Of a DNA stretch of 21,106 bases, positions 20,969 through 21,106 are shown piece after piece. Position 1 is the stretch's first letter. Each line of letters begins with the position of its first letter. The stretch lies in contig MHTO01000028.1 of the NCBI GenBank assembly GCA_001823105.1, positions 1 through 21,106 on the forward strand. The letters run 5' to 3'. Below the pieces are notes generated by a model, which saw nothing but the letters and a program-made list of their open reading frames with translations, was not told the DNA's origin and did not search any database. The position numbers were made by a program, and so were the translations under genes. The DNA comes from Candidatus Wildermuthbacteria bacterium GWA2_46_15 (lineage in GTDB: Bacteria > Patescibacteriota > Minisyncoccia > Minisyncoccales > GWA2-46-15).

Positions 20969-21106
20969 ATGGCCACTCTCTACATCGTTGGAACTCCAAT
21001 AGGGAACTTAGACGACATTTCTAAGCGCGCGCTACAAACCCTGGCCGGGGTTGATTTAATTTTGGCCGAAGATACCCGGGTAACAAAAAAACTTCTCTTG
21101 CGCTAT
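20969..21106 (+). CDS. rsmI: 16S rRNA (cytidine-1402-2'-O)-methyltransferase RsmI, 5' part
   Basis: The 46 residues visible begin MATLYIVGTPIGNLDDIS and continue LILAEDTRVTKKLL, the diagnostic N-terminal motifs of RsmI (the tetrapyrrole-methylase-like fold with GTPIGNL and EDTR). RsmI methylates C1402 in the ribosomal P site. The gene is cut by the window edge. The ATG at 20969 is a confident start. An AGG (20964-20966) lies just before it, closer than usual for a Shine-Dalgarno. Confidence 0.95.
   Translation, partial: MATLYIVGTPIGNLDDISKRALQTLAGVDLILAEDTRVTKKLLLRY

Noticed and set aside
1..21106. Genetic code 25 (UGA read as glycine)
   Set aside because: All genes are full length with no internal TGA needed, so UGA is not used as a sense codon here; only its absence as a stop is notable.
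1..21106. Mobile elements, prophage, CRISPR arrays or defence systems
   Set aside because: No transposase, integrase, cas or phage gene and no regularly spaced direct repeats were found; genes are housekeeping throughout.

Overview
This 21.1 kb window looks like a chromosomal segment of an uncultivated Patescibacteria/CPR-type (Parcubacteria-like) bacterium. The evidence is small, tightly packed housekeeping genes, a standalone EF-Tu domain-2-like protein, a 43-residue CxxC/CxxC zinc ribbon, a short bL35, a DUF11-like surface protein behind one membrane anchor, and short intergenic repeats of the kind common in these genomes. The assignment is inference; there is no 16S gene here. No phage, transposase, integrase, plasmid or CRISPR signature was seen.

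Layout. 1-2363: Elp3 (minus strand, 3' end cut by the window edge) diverges from a Trm9-like methyltransferase; their start codons overlap in one CATG, and the methyltransferase stop codon lies inside a tRNA-Arg(CCG) gene. 2364-4010: a promoter starting right after the tRNA CCA, a candidate structured RNA ending in a terminator, then a LOG-family protein, an EF-Tu-domain-2-like protein and a small membrane protein. 4011-7504: a promoter with a three-hairpin leader, the tiny zinc-ribbon gene and its terminator, then a promoter-rich region, a divergent GreA-type factor, an HD-domain protein and PolX. 7497-9452 (minus strand): smpB, ssrA (tmRNA), infC, rpmI, rplT in one run. 9491-15524: argS (divergent from smpB), histidine phosphatase, ileS, recO. 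15537-20846: surface protein, glyS, M16 peptidase, AI-2E-type permease. 20847-20968 is a repeat-like spacer and 20969 onward is the start of rsmI.

The theme is translation: three aminoacyl-tRNA synthetases (Arg, Ile, Gly), a tRNA-Arg, wobble-modification enzymes (Elp3 plus a Trm9-like enzyme), IF3, L35, L20, trans-translation (SmpB/tmRNA) and rRNA methylation (RsmI). The most interesting candidates are the Elp3/Trm9-like divergon (a possible bacterial cm5U-to-mcm5U pathway), the methyltransferase/tRNA overlap, structured leaders at 2397-2576 and 4078-4188, a tmRNA with a non-canonical T-loop and no encoded CCA, an infC without a standard start, and the absence of UGA among all 20 gene stop codons seen.
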